Assembly (NCBI GenBank): GCA_903876735.1
Contig: CAIRAW010000051.1
Location: 22,737-86,736 of the forward strand
DNA: 64,000 nucleotides
Direction: 5' to 3'
Origin: an uncultured beta proteobacterium
Lineage (GTDB): Bacteria; Pseudomonadota; Gammaproteobacteria; Burkholderiales; Burkholderiaceae_C
Shown: positions 17,909 through 26,977 of the stretch, piece after piece
Layout of the letters: each line of letters begins with the position of its first letter
How positions within the stretch are numbered: the stretch's first letter is position 1
Notes under the pieces: generated by a model
What the model was told of the DNA's origin: nothing
Seen by the model: the letters and a program-made list of their open reading frames with translations, nothing else
The model's database searches: none
Made by a program: the position numbers and the translations under genes

Positions 17909-18952
17909 ATGACAACCAGCAACACCCTCCCCCCGCTCTCCTACAAAAATGCCGGGGTCGACATCGACGCGGGTGATGCCCTGGTCGAACGCATCAAACC
18001 GCTGGCCCGCAAGACCGCGCGCGAAGGTGTGCTGGCCGGCATCGGTGGTTTCGGCGCCCTGTTCGAGGTACCCAAGCGCTACAAGGAGCCGGTGCTGGTC
18101 AGCGGTACCGATGGCGTCGGCACCAAGCTCAAGCTGGCTTTCGAGTGGAATATGCACGATACGGTCGGCATCGACCTGGTGGCCATGAGCGTCAACGACG
18201 TGTTGGTGCAAGGCGCCGAGCCGCTGTTCTTCCTGGATTATTTCGCCTGCGGAAAGCTCGACGTCGATACCGCCGCTGCGGTGGTCGGCGGCATTGCCAA
18301 CGGCTGCGAGCAGTCCGGCTGCGCGCTGATCGGTGGCGAAACGGCAGAAATGCCCGGCATGTACCCGGCCGGCGAATACGACCTGGCCGGCTTTTGTGTC
18401 GGTGCGGTCGAGAAATCGAAGATCCTGACCGGTGCCGATGTCAAACCCGGCGATGTCGTGTTGGGCCTGGCTTCCAGCGGCGTCCACTCGAATGGCTTTA
18501 GCCTGGTGCGCAAATGCATCGAGCGCGCCGGCGACAAGGCCCCGGCCACGCTCGACGGCCAGCCGTTCCGCCAAGCCATCATGGCGCCGACCCGGCTCTA
18601 CGTGAAAAATGTGCTCACTGCCCTGGCGCAACACCCGATCAAGGCGCTGGCCCACATCACCGGTGGTGGCCTGCTGGAGAATATCCCGCGCGTGCTGCCC
18701 GAAGGCACCGCCGCCCATCTGGTCAAGGGCAGTTGGCCGCGCACGGAACTGTTTGCCTGGCTGCAGGCCACCGCCGGCATCGACGACATCGAGATGAACC
18801 GCACTTTCAACAACGGCATCGGCATGGTCCTGGTCATCGCTGCCGCCAATGCTGAGGCTTGCGCCGCGAGCCTGCGCGCCGCCGGCGAACAGGTGCACAC
18901 CATCGGTGTGATCGCTGAGCGCGGTGCCGACGCTGCCGTCATGGTGCGCTAG
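17909..18952 (+). CDS. purM: Phosphoribosylformylglycinamidine cyclo-ligase (AIR synthetase)
   Basis: A 347-residue purine-pathway enzyme that closes the imidazole ring to make AIR with ATP. Signatures are [18 protein letters not shown] at the N-terminus (18 residues), [34 protein letters not shown], and [11 protein letters not shown]. These are the PurM/ThiL-fold nucleotide and Mg sites. Length is normal. It diverges from the perM gene with about 140 bp between, and is followed 8 bp later by an MFS gene that may be co-transcribed. Confidence 0.97.
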   Translation: MTTSNTLPPLSYKNAGVDIDAGDALVERIKPLARKTAREGVLAGIGGFGALFEVPKRYKEPVLVSGTDGVGTKLKLAFEWNMHDTVGIDLVAMSVNDVLVQGAEPLFFLDYFACGKLDVDTAAAVVGGIANGCEQSGCALIGGETAEMPGMYPAGEYDLAGFCVGAVEKSKILTGADVKPGDVVLGLASSGVHSNGFSLVRKCIERAGDKAPATLDGQPFRQAIMAPTRLYVKNVLTALAQHPIKALAHITGGGLLENIPRVLPEGTAAHLVKGSWPRTELFAWLQATAGIDDIEMNRTFNNGIGMVLVIAAANAEACAASLRAAGEQVHTIGVIAERGADAAVMVR

Positions 18953-18960
18953 GGACGCTG

Positions 18961-20166
18961 ATGCCTGACCCGACCCAGCCGCTGCGCCGAGTCCCGGCCG
19001 GTGTCTGGGCGCTGGGTTTCGTCAGCCTGCTGATGGATGTCTCCAGCGAGATGATCCACAGCCTGCTGCCGGTCTTCATGCTCACCACGCTGGGCGTCAG
19101 CGTTTTTGCCATCGGCCTGATTGAGGGTGCGGCCGAAGCCACGGCACTGATCGTAAAGGTTTTCTCGGGCGTTCTGAGCGATTACTGGGGCAAGCGCAAG
19201 CCGCTGGCCATGCTCGGTTACGGCCTGGGCGCACTGTCCAAACCGCTGTTTGCCCTGGCCAGCAGCGCCGGCCTGGTACTCGGGGCGCGCCTGCTTGACC
19301 GGGTTGGCAAGGGTATCCGGGGTGCGCCGCGTGACGCGCTGGTGGCCGATATCACGCCATCGGAACAGCGCGGCGCTGCTTTTGGACTGCGCCAATCGCT
19401 GGACACCGTCGGCGCCTTTCTCGGCCCCTTGTTGGCGATGGGTTTGATGCTGCTCTGGGCCAATGATTTCCGCGCCATTTTTTGGGTTGCCACAGTACCG
19501 GCCTTTCTTTGCGTGGCCCTGCTGTTTTTCGGCGTGCACGAGCCCGAACGAACGATGACGCAGGCACGCCGCAACCCGATCTGCCGCGCCAACCTCAAAC
19601 GCCTGAGCACAAACTACTGGTGGGTCGTCGGCATCGGCGCCGTCTTCACGCTGGCGCGTTTCAGCGAGGCCTTTTTGGTGCTGCGTGCCCAGCAAGGCGG
19701 CCTGGCGCTGGCCTGGACGCCGCTGGTACTGATCGGCATGAACCTGGTTTACGCCGCCTGCGCCTACCCCTTTGGCAAACTGGCCGACCAGATGCGCCAC
19801 AGCACACTGCTGGCCTGGGGTTTGCTGCTGCTGATCGCCGCTGATGTGTTACTGGCCTGGAGCAACCAGGCGGCCTGGGTCTGGGCCGGCATCTCGTTTT
19901 GGGGGCTGCACATGGCCATGACGCAAGGCCTGCTGGCCACCATGGTGGCCGACACCGCGCCTGAGGATTTGCGTGGCACGGCCTACGGTTTCTTCAACCT
20001 CGTCAGCGGCCTGTCCATGCTGCTGGCCAGCGGTCTGGCCGGCTGGCTCTGGGACCGCTTTGGCGCTTCCTTCACCTTTGTTGCGGGTGCGGTCATCAGC
20101 ATCGCCGCGCTGGCTTTGCTGCTGCGCAGCCCGGCGTCCACATCTGCGGACCCGACCACGGGCTAA
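18961..20166 (+). CDS. MFS transporter
   Basis: A 401-residue major-facilitator permease with about 12 hydrophobic helices. The loop between helices 2 and 3 carries the MFS signature region SGVLSDYWGKRKPLAMLGY, and RLLDRVGKGIRGAPRDALVAD is characteristic of a family seen in many Proteobacteria with no assigned substrate. It starts 8 bp after purM. Its stop overlaps the stop of the convergent cysteine-peptidase gene by four bases. Confidence 0.9.
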   Translation: MPDPTQPLRRVPAGVWALGFVSLLMDVSSEMIHSLLPVFMLTTLGVSVFAIGLIEGAAEATALIVKVFSGVLSDYWGKRKPLAMLGYGLGALSKPLFALASSAGLVLGARLLDRVGKGIRGAPRDALVADITPSEQRGAAFGLRQSLDTVGAFLGPLLAMGLMLLWANDFRAIFWVATVPAFLCVALLFFGVHEPERTMTQARRNPICRANLKRLSTNYWWVVGIGAVFTLARFSEAFLVLRAQQGGLALAWTPLVLIGMNLVYAACAYPFGKLADQMRHSTLLAWGLLLLIAADVLLAWSNQAAWVWAGISFWGLHMAMTQGLLATMVADTAPEDLRGTAYGFFNLVSGLSMLLASGLAGWLWDRFGASFTFVAGAVISIAALALLLRSPASTSADPTTG

Positions 20167-21116
20167 TTGCGTTCAATCTCCCTCTGCAATTCCAGGTAAC
20201 GCGGCAAGCGCGCACCGCCAAGCGCAACGGCCCTGGCGATTGCCTGCGCAGCCTGCTCGCGTTGCCCGCTGTCAAGCAACACCTGCGCCAGATTGTTCCA
20301 GGCATCAGCGAAGTCAGCATGCTGCGCCAGCGCTGCCCGGTAGGCCGCCATGGCGGTATCGCGCTGACCCAAGGCATAGGCGGTATTACCCATTCCCAAA
20401 AGTGCCATGCGCTCCTGCGGCCACTGTTGCAGTGCCGCCGCATACGCCTGCTGCGCCGCCGCCGGGTTGACCCGCTCCAGCGCCGCCGCCGCATCAACGT
20501 AGGTCACCGCCTGCACTGTGGACGGCAGTTGCCCCGGCGCCAGGGCCAGCATGGCCCAGTAGTCGCCGCGCGCCCAGGTACGCTCGAAGGTGAAGAGCGA
20601 GATTTCCAGACGTTCGGTGCGGCCGGAACGCAGCAGCAGCACATTGCGCTCACGGTCAAAGCCGATCACCACCGCGTAATGCCATAGCGGGTACCAGGCA
20701 AACGCCAGGTTCTGCAGCACCAGCACCGGATGCCCGGCTGCCACTTCACGCATCAGGTCCTCCACGCGCGGCCGCAGCGGATAAGGCAGCAGGCCATTGC
20801 GCCGGCTGGCGGCCATCAGTTCGATCGAGAGCGAACCCGCGCGCCCCGGCAGGTAGACCTGCTCTACCAGCGCGTCCGGTTGAAGCAAGACGCCGGCAAC
20901 GCCCGCCACCATGGCCAGCGCCGCCGGTCCGCACTGGTGCTCTTCCTGCGGATAAAAAGGCACCTGCGTCAGTTCCACCCGCGTCGCCAGTCCACTTGGC
21001 CATTGCGCATCAAGCGCGGCCATCTGGGGCGTGGCACAGCCGCTCAGCAACAGCGTGGCCACAAGAAAAATCCCCGCCAGGGCGGGGATTTGCTGGCCGC
21101 GAAGCCGTTTCATCAT
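20163..21116 (-). CDS. PA2778-family C39-like cysteine peptidase lipoprotein with TPR
   Basis: A 317-residue lipoprotein (LLLSGCATP, lipid Cys near residue 27). Residues about 45-190 form a C39-like papain-fold domain: Cys in EEHQCGPAALAMV, His in PLWHYAVVIGFD, and Asp/Asn nearby. A TPR region follows (ALLGMGNTAYALGQ, AWNNLAQVLLDSGQ). The set is the PA2778 family, whose genes are regularly paired with PA2779 genes as here. The function is unknown; a role in processing or export of a partner protein is an inference from the C39 fold. An intrinsic-terminator-like hairpin overlaps the signal-peptide codons. Confidence 0.88.
   Translation of the reverse strand: MMKRLRGQQIPALAGIFLVATLLLSGCATPQMAALDAQWPSGLATRVELTQVPFYPQEEHQCGPAALAMVAGVAGVLLQPDALVEQVYLPGRAGSLSIELMAASRRNGLLPYPLRPRVEDLMREVAAGHPVLVLQNLAFAWYPLWHYAVVIGFDRERNVLLLRSGRTERLEISLFTFERTWARGDYWAMLALAPGQLPSTVQAVTYVDAAAALERVNPAAAQQAYAAALQQWPQERMALLGMGNTAYALGQRDTAMAAYRAALAQHADFADAWNNLAQVLLDSGQREQAAQAIARAVALGGARLPRYLELQREIERN
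21066..21091 (-). terminator. Terminator-like hairpin inside the PA2778-family gene start
   Basis: On the reverse strand an 11-bp perfect stem (AAATCCCCGCC pairing GGCGGGGATTT, two-base loop) runs straight into TTTTTCTT. It lies about 35 bp past the end of the PA2779-family gene and inside codons 9-17 of the PA2778-family gene. The structure is plain in the sequence; that it terminates or attenuates transcription between the two genes is inference. Confidence 0.6.
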
Positions 21117-21123
21117 CCCGAAT

Positions 21124-21507
21124 TTATCGCACCGATCGCGTGAACGGGAAGACCTTGGTCAGGCCCATGATGTCAGTCACCAGCAGGACGATGAACACCG
21201 TGAACAGGATGCCCAGTACGTCGCCGCCAGCTGGGGCCTGGTCGATGCGATCGGCCAGTTGCGCCACTTCCACATCCGACATCGCCTTGATGCGCTCGGC
21301 AGCAGCTTGCGGGCTGACGCCCTGCGCCTGCACCGCCTGGCGAACATCCTCACGCGCCAGGAAAGCGCTGAGCTTGTCGCGGTTCGCGTCGGCGGCGGCA
21401 CTGACCTCCTCGGTGCTCACCATGCCGGCCTGCGCCGCCATGGGAAAACCCGCGAAGGTGATACAGACGATCAGGCAGGCGGAAATGATTTGTTTGAAGT
21501 TCTTCAT
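21124..21507 (-). CDS. PA2779-family protein
   Basis: A 127-residue exported protein. The signal peptide (MKNFKQIISACLIVCITF) leads to cleavage near AAQAGMVST. The mature part is helical (FLAREDVRQAVQAQGVSP, AAAERIKAMSDVEVAQLADR) with a C-terminal hydrophobic anchor (ILFTVFIVLLVTDIMGLTKV) and a short basic tail, matching the PA2779 family. It precedes the PA2778-type peptidase by 7 bp. Such pairs are conserved but uncharacterised; the anchored helical protein could be the peptidase's partner or substrate. The ATG at 21507 was chosen because GAGAA lies upstream and the signal peptide starts there. Confidence 0.85.
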   Translation of the reverse strand: MKNFKQIISACLIVCITFAGFPMAAQAGMVSTEEVSAAADANRDKLSAFLAREDVRQAVQAQGVSPQAAAERIKAMSDVEVAQLADRIDQAPAGGDVLGILFTVFIVLLVTDIMGLTKVFPFTRSVR

Positions 21508-21618
21508 GGGTATTCTCATGTGCAATAAAAGAAACAACCTCGATTTCCAAGGCAGTACGAACGGTTGACTATAGGCAAGCGTCCCTACCAGCGTCAACGC
21601 TTCTTACACCCGGACACA

Positions 21619-22470
21619 TCAAAGGCTGCTTCGTTTCATTTCAGCGACGCGCCAGGCGATGGCGCCGCGGTCGTCCACGCCCTGCGCCTGGGCCAGGTAC
21701 ATCTCCAGATCGGCCAGCGCCTTACGGAAGTTGCCCTGCCCGGCCAGCGCCAGACCGCGGTCGCGGTACTCGGGCCAGGCCAGCGGCTGCAGCACGATCA
21801 GTCGATCCTGCACGGCGATCAGACGGGCCCAATCCTGCTGCTCGGTATGAATCTGTTTGAGGTTGCGCAACATCCGGGTAATGATGTCGCGCGGCGATGC
21901 GGTCTGCAAGAAGAGCCTCAGCGGTGGTTCTGAATCATCGGCCATGGCAACACTGTCCCGATAGGGTTCCAGTCGCTCCAGCAGGGCTTCTCGACTCAGC
22001 GACTGGCCGTCCAGCGGGTCGATCACCACCTGCCCATTGGGCAGATTCACCTTCAGCATGAAGTGCCCGGGAAAAGCAATGCCGCGCGCCGCCAGACCAA
22101 GACCCTGTGCCAGTTCCAGCCATACCACCGCCAGTGTGATCGGGATCGCGCGGCGCGTGCGCAGGACCACATTGAGGTAGCTGTTATCGGGGTCGTGGTA
22201 ATCGTTGATGTTGCCGGCGAAACCCAGATCCTGAAAAAAGAACTGGTTGAGTATGCGCAGTTTCTGCAAGGCGCCGGCGTCGGCGGGCAAGCGACGCCGC
22301 AAACGCGCCGCCAACTGGTCAACGTCGGCCAGTATCTGGCCCACATCCAGGTCCGGGTACTCATCCTGCGCCAAACTTGCCGCCGCCTCGAGCAACGCAA
22401 ATTCGGCGTCGCTCTGGACCAGGGCGGCAAAGTATTCCAGAGCAGTGGGCAACGCTAACGACAGCTTCAT
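21619..22470 (-). CDS. SirB1-family transglutaminase-like/TPR protein
   Basis: A 283-residue cytosolic protein of the SirB1 family (COG2912). A transglutaminase-like core is visible (LNQFFFQDLGFAGN, DPDNSYLNVVLRTRRAIPIT, LGLAARGIAFPGHFMLKV), followed by helical TPR-like repeats (DWARLIAVQDRLIVLQPL, YRDRGLALAGQGNFRKAL). The usual catalytic Cys of transglutaminases is replaced by Ser/Thr-rich sequence at the helix start, as in other SirB1 proteins, so it is probably non-catalytic. It lies behind murJ (gap 42 bp) in the same direction. The function is not established. Confidence 0.87.
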   Translation of the reverse strand: MKLSLALPTALEYFAALVQSDAEFALLEAAASLAQDEYPDLDVGQILADVDQLAARLRRRLPADAGALQKLRILNQFFFQDLGFAGNINDYHDPDNSYLNVVLRTRRAIPITLAVVWLELAQGLGLAARGIAFPGHFMLKVNLPNGQVVIDPLDGQSLSREALLERLEPYRDSVAMADDSEPPLRLFLQTASPRDIITRMLRNLKQIHTEQQDWARLIAVQDRLIVLQPLAWPEYRDRGLALAGQGNFRKALADLEMYLAQAQGVDDRGAIAWRVAEMKRSSL

Positions 22471-22512
22471 GCCAACATTCTTACCGAAAAACCCTGATCC
22501 GGCAGATTCATC

Positions 22513-24078
22513 TCAACGGCGCAAGAACTGGCGCAGTTTCAGGCCGGTGGCCCACAAGACCGTGAAATAAATGGCACCCGATGCCAGGAGAATCATCCCC
22601 AGCAGCGCGATTCTCCTGATTTTTTCATCCGGCATCTGGGTCCAGGCAAAAGCCCCATTGGCCCACAGGAGAAATCCCAGCAACACTGCGCTGGCGGCCA
22701 GTACCTGCAACGTGAAGGCGCCCCAGCCCGGTTCAGGTCGGTAGCTGCCGCGCTGAAGCAGCCCTCGCAGCAACCAGACAGCGTTGATCATGGCGCCGAT
22801 GCCGATGGAAAGCGTCAAGGCCGCATGGGCAAACCAGGGAACCAGCGCGATGTTGAGCAACTGCGTGATCACCAGTACGGCAATGGCCACCCGCACTGGC
22901 GTTTTGGTGTCCTGGTTGGCGTAGTAACCCGGCGCCAGCACCTTGAGCGCGACCAGTCCAATGAGGCCGACACCCCAGCCCATCAGGGCGCGCGTGATCT
23001 GCTGAACATCGTTCTGAGTGATCGCGCCGTACTGGTAAAGCACCGCCACCAGGGGTTTGGCAAAGGCGATCAAGGCCACCGCGCAGGGCACGGCCAACAG
23101 CACCACCAGACGCAGGCCCCAGTCCAGCATGGCGGAATAGCGTACGCTGTCACCAGTGGCCCGCGCCGTGGCCAGTTGCGGCATCAGGACCACGCCCATG
23201 GCGACGCCCAGCAGCGCGGTCGGGAATTCCATCAAACGATCGGCGTAGGTGATCCAACTCACGCTGCCGACGGCCAGGTAGGAGGCAATCTGGGTGTTGA
23301 TCAGCATCGACAAATGCGCCACGCCGACACCAAGCAAGGCTGGCCCCATCAGTTTGACGATGGCCTGGGTTCCACTGTCCGCCCAGGCGGCACGCAGCGC
23401 GCCATGGCGCCAGCCCATGACTGGGGCCAGCCCAAGTTTTCTCAGGGCCACCACCTGAACACCGAGTTGCAGTACGCCGCCGAGCAAGACACCGGCAGCC
23501 AGCGCGTAAATCGGCTCCAGCCCCAGCGCCTTGAACCAGGGCGCGCCGAGCCAGGCAGCGGTGATCATGCACAGGTTGAGCAGCACAGGCGTTGCCGCCG
23601 GCACGGCAAAGCGCTTCCAGGTATTGAGCACGCCGGCTGCCAGCGCGACCAGCGACATGAACGCGATGTAGGGGAACATCCAGCGCGTCATGACAACGGC
23701 AATCTCGAAACTGCGCGGATTCTTCTGCAAACCGCTGGCCATGACCCAGACCAGGGCCGGCGCCGCCAACACACCGATGACACTGACCAGCAACAGGGCC
23801 CAGGCCAGGACCGTGGCCACGCGGTCGATCAGGGTCTTGGTCGCCACTTCACCGTCCCGGGCCTTGCTGGCCGCCAGCACCGGGACAAAGGCCTGGCTGA
23901 AAGCGCCTTCGGCAAAAAAGCGGCGAAACAGGTTGGGAATGCGAAACGCAACATTAAAGGCGTCGGTCAGGGCACTGGCGCCGAAAGTCGAAGCGATCAG
24001 GAGTTCACGCGCCATCCCGGTGATGCGCGAGAGCAGCGTCAGCAGGGAAACGACAGAGGCGGATTTGAGGAGGCTCAC
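22513..24078 (-). CDS. murJ: Lipid II flippase MurJ
   Basis: A 521-residue inner-membrane protein with about 14 helices that moves lipid II to the periplasmic side for peptidoglycan assembly. The MOP-superfamily signature is at the N-terminus: LLTLLSRITGMARELLIA, DAFNVAFRIPNLFRRFFAEG and AFSQAFVPVLA. The start is GTG at 24078, which gives the typical MurJ beginning (VSLLKSASVVS); an ATG 32 codons upstream would add an unrelated tail. It diverges from rpsT, the standard arrangement in beta- and gamma-proteobacteria. Confidence 0.95.
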   Translation of the reverse strand: MSLLKSASVVSLLTLLSRITGMARELLIASTFGASALTDAFNVAFRIPNLFRRFFAEGAFSQAFVPVLAASKARDGEVATKTLIDRVATVLAWALLLVSVIGVLAAPALVWVMASGLQKNPRSFEIAVVMTRWMFPYIAFMSLVALAAGVLNTWKRFAVPAATPVLLNLCMITAAWLGAPWFKALGLEPIYALAAGVLLGGVLQLGVQVVALRKLGLAPVMGWRHGALRAAWADSGTQAIVKLMGPALLGVGVAHLSMLINTQIASYLAVGSVSWITYADRLMEFPTALLGVAMGVVLMPQLATARATGDSVRYSAMLDWGLRLVVLLAVPCAVALIAFAKPLVAVLYQYGAITQNDVQQITRALMGWGVGLIGLVALKVLAPGYYANQDTKTPVRVAIAVLVITQLLNIALVPWFAHAALTLSIGIGAMINAVWLLRGLLQRGSYRPEPGWGAFTLQVLAASAVLLGFLLWANGAFAWTQMPDEKIRRIALLGMILLASGAIYFTVLWATGLKLRQFLRR

Positions 24079-24143
24079 GGCCCGCAGTGTAGCCGCGTCC
24101 CGCCTTCGCAGTGCCGTCGCCGGGTCAGCCGGGCCATAGCTGA

Positions 24144-24149
24144 TAGAAT
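24144..24149 (+). promoter_or_regulatory. Possible -10 element of rpsT
   Basis: TAGAAT lies 46 bp before the rpsT ATG in the murJ-rpsT divergent gap and is the best -10 match there. The -35 region (near GGGTCA) is weak, so this is only a candidate. Confidence 0.3.
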
Positions 24150-24194
24150 CTACGGCTTTGCTGACAACATCCACAGACTCAAGGAACTAAATTT

Positions 24195-24497
24195 ATGGCA
24201 TCTGGAAAACCCAAGAAAAAGAACCCGCGCCTGGCGTCGGGCCGTAAGCGCGTCCGTCAGGACGTCAAGATTAACGCCGCCAACACCTCGCTGCGTTCCA
24301 AATACCGCACTGCGGTGAAGAACGTGGAAAAGGCTGTTATCGCTGGCGACAAAGCCAAAGCAACCGAATTGTTTGGCAAGATGCAAGCCGTGGTTGACAC
24401 CGTGGCCGACAAGGGCATCTTCCACAAGAACAAGGCCGCTCGTGACAAGAGCCGCCTGTCGACCAAGGTGAAAGCCCTGGCCGCCAAAGCCGCCTGA
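24195..24497 (+). CDS. rpsT: 30S ribosomal protein S20
   Basis: A 100-residue, Lys/Arg-rich helical protein that binds the 16S rRNA 5' domain. The N-terminus [18 protein letters not shown] and the segments [18 protein letters not shown] and [18 protein letters not shown] are diagnostic. The start has AAGGA upstream. It is single-copy, diverges from murJ, and is closed by a strong intrinsic terminator about 85 bp downstream. Confidence 0.97.
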   Translation: MASGKPKKKNPRLASGRKRVRQDVKINAANTSLRSKYRTAVKNVEKAVIAGDKAKATELFGKMQAVVDTVADKGIFHKNKAARDKSRLSTKVKALAAKAA

Positions 24498-24582
24498 TTT
24501 CAGGCAAATCGCACGGATCAACTTTTTTCGAGAATTTGATCCGCCGTTTGTAACGGGTGCGCTGTCAGCAAAAAAGCAAGAG

Positions 24583-24606
24583 AGCCGTCGCAAGACGGCT
24601 TTTTTG
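24583..24606 (+). terminator. Intrinsic terminator after rpsT
   Basis: A perfect 7-bp stem AGCCGTC/GACGGCT with a GCAA tetraloop is followed by a run of Ts. This is a textbook rho-independent terminator for the rpsT transcript. Confidence 0.92.
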
Positions 24607-24636
24607 TGCGCGTGAGGTACTAAAATCCCGCTTCAA

Positions 24637-24658
24637 CGGCCCGCCATTGAACGGGCCG
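24637..24658 (+). promoter_or_regulatory. Hairpin in the argD leader
   Basis: CGGCCCG and CGGGCCG form a 7-bp stem with an 8-base loop, ending about 30 bp before the argD start. A short T-rich stretch (GGTTTCGTTTCTG) follows. It may be a weak attenuator or a leader structure affecting the ribosome site; no leader peptide rich in Arg codons is visible. Confidence 0.35.
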
Positions 24659-24688
24659 GTTTCGTTTCTGAAACCTTGTAGGAAGACC

Positions 24689-25903
24689 ATGAACGCCCCT
24701 TTCATCGCAGCCGCCTCGCCCCATGTTATGAACACCTATGGCCGCCTGCCGATCGCCTTGTCGCACGGCCAGGGCTGCCGTGTCTGGGATGTCAACGGCA
24801 AGTCCTATCTGGACGCCCTGGGCGGCATTGCCGTCAACACCCTGGGCCACAACCACCCGAAACTGGTGCCAGCCCTGCAGGACCAGATCAGCAAACTGAT
24901 CCACACCTCCAACTACTACCACATCCCGAACCAGGAAGTGCTGGCGAAAAAGCTGGTTGAGCTCTCGGGCATGACAAACGTCTTCTTCTGTTCCACCGGC
25001 CTCGAAGCGAATGAAGGCGCACTGAAACTGGCGCGCAAGTTCGGCCACGACAAGGGCATCGAACGCCCCGAGATCGTGGTCTACGAAAAAGCCTTTCACG
25101 GCCGCTCCATCGCTACTCTGAGCGCCACCGGCAACCCCAAGATCCAGGCCGGGTTCGGCCCGCTGGTCGAAGGCTTTATCCGGGTTCCGATCAACAACAT
25201 CGAAAGCCTGAAGCAGGCAACCGATGGCAATCCGAACGTGGTGGCGGTGTTTTTTGAGGCGATCCAGGGCGAAGGCGGTGTCAATCCGATGAAGGCCGAC
25301 TACCTGCGCGCCGTGCGCCAGTTGTGCGACGAGCGCGACTGGCTGATGATGATCGACGAGGTGCAGTGCGGCATGGGTCGCACCGGCAAGTGGTTTGCCC
25401 ATCAATGGGCTGGCATTGTCCCCGATGTGATGCCGCTGGCCAAGGGCCTGGGTTCGGGCGTGCCGGTGGGCGCCATCGTGGCCGGACCGAAGGCCGCCAA
25501 CATCTTCCAGAGCGGCAACCACGGCACGACCTTCGGCGGCAACCCGCTGGCCATGCGCGCCGGCGTCGAAACGATCCGCATCATGGAGGAAGACGGCCTG
25601 CTGGCCAATGCGGCCCAGGTCGGCGCGCATCTGGCCGGGGCCCTGGCGCAGGCATTGAAGGCCGAATTGGCCACAGGTGGCGTCAAGGAAATCCGCGGCA
25701 TGGGCCTGATGCTGGGCGTCGACCTGGCCAAGCCCTGCGCTGCGCTGGTCGGGCAATGTGCCGACCGGGGCTTGCTGATCAGCGTCACAGCCGACAGCGT
25801 GATCCGATTGGTGCCGCCACTGATCATGAGCCGTGCCGAGGCCGACGAAGTCGTCGCCATCCTGGCGCCACTGATCAAACAACTCTTGTCCGAACCCGTC
25901 TGA
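24689..25903 (+). CDS. argD: Acetylornithine/succinyldiaminopimelate aminotransferase
   Basis: A 404-residue class III PLP aminotransferase that converts N-acetylglutamate semialdehyde to N-acetylornithine (and often serves lysine synthesis). The GRLPIALSHGQGCRVWDVNG start, FCSTGLEANEGALKLARKF, the Asp of MMIDEVQCGMGRTGKW and the PLP Lys in MPLAKGLGSGVPVGA are all present, followed by GTTFGGNPLAMRAG. The ATG at 24689 has AGGAAG upstream. It is followed 13 bp later by argF, forming an arginine operon. Confidence 0.94.
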   Translation: MNAPFIAAASPHVMNTYGRLPIALSHGQGCRVWDVNGKSYLDALGGIAVNTLGHNHPKLVPALQDQISKLIHTSNYYHIPNQEVLAKKLVELSGMTNVFFCSTGLEANEGALKLARKFGHDKGIERPEIVVYEKAFHGRSIATLSATGNPKIQAGFGPLVEGFIRVPINNIESLKQATDGNPNVVAVFFEAIQGEGGVNPMKADYLRAVRQLCDERDWLMMIDEVQCGMGRTGKWFAHQWAGIVPDVMPLAKGLGSGVPVGAIVAGPKAANIFQSGNHGTTFGGNPLAMRAGVETIRIMEEDGLLANAAQVGAHLAGALAQALKAELATGGVKEIRGMGLMLGVDLAKPCAALVGQCADRGLLISVTADSVIRLVPPLIMSRAEADEVVAILAPLIKQLLSEPV

Positions 25904-25916
25904 ACGCGATACAGCC

Positions 25917-26825
<909 letters not shown>

Positions 26826-26860
26826 GGCACGGCGTCGCTGGATGACAAATTCGCATTGTC

Positions 26861-26944
26861 ATTGCGGGCTCCGACCCGCAATCCAGGAGTTCAGAGTTTG
26901 CGTAGCACGGTCAGAAGGCATGGATCCCGGATCAAGTCCGGGAT
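26861..26944. repeat. Intergenic double-hairpin repeat element
   Basis: Two perfect 8-bp hairpins lie in the argF 3' spacer: ATTGCGGG/CCCGCAAT (26861-26882) and ATCCCGGA/TCCGGGAT (26924-26944, TCAAG loop), each flanked by ATGACA-type sequence. This resembles the dispersed GGATCCCGG-TCAAG-CCGGGATGAC intergenic repeats found in many proteobacterial genomes. Only one copy is in this window; its dispersed nature is from general knowledge. Confidence 0.6.
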
Positions 26945-26977
26945 GACAACCGAGGGGCGGGATGACAGGACACCAAC

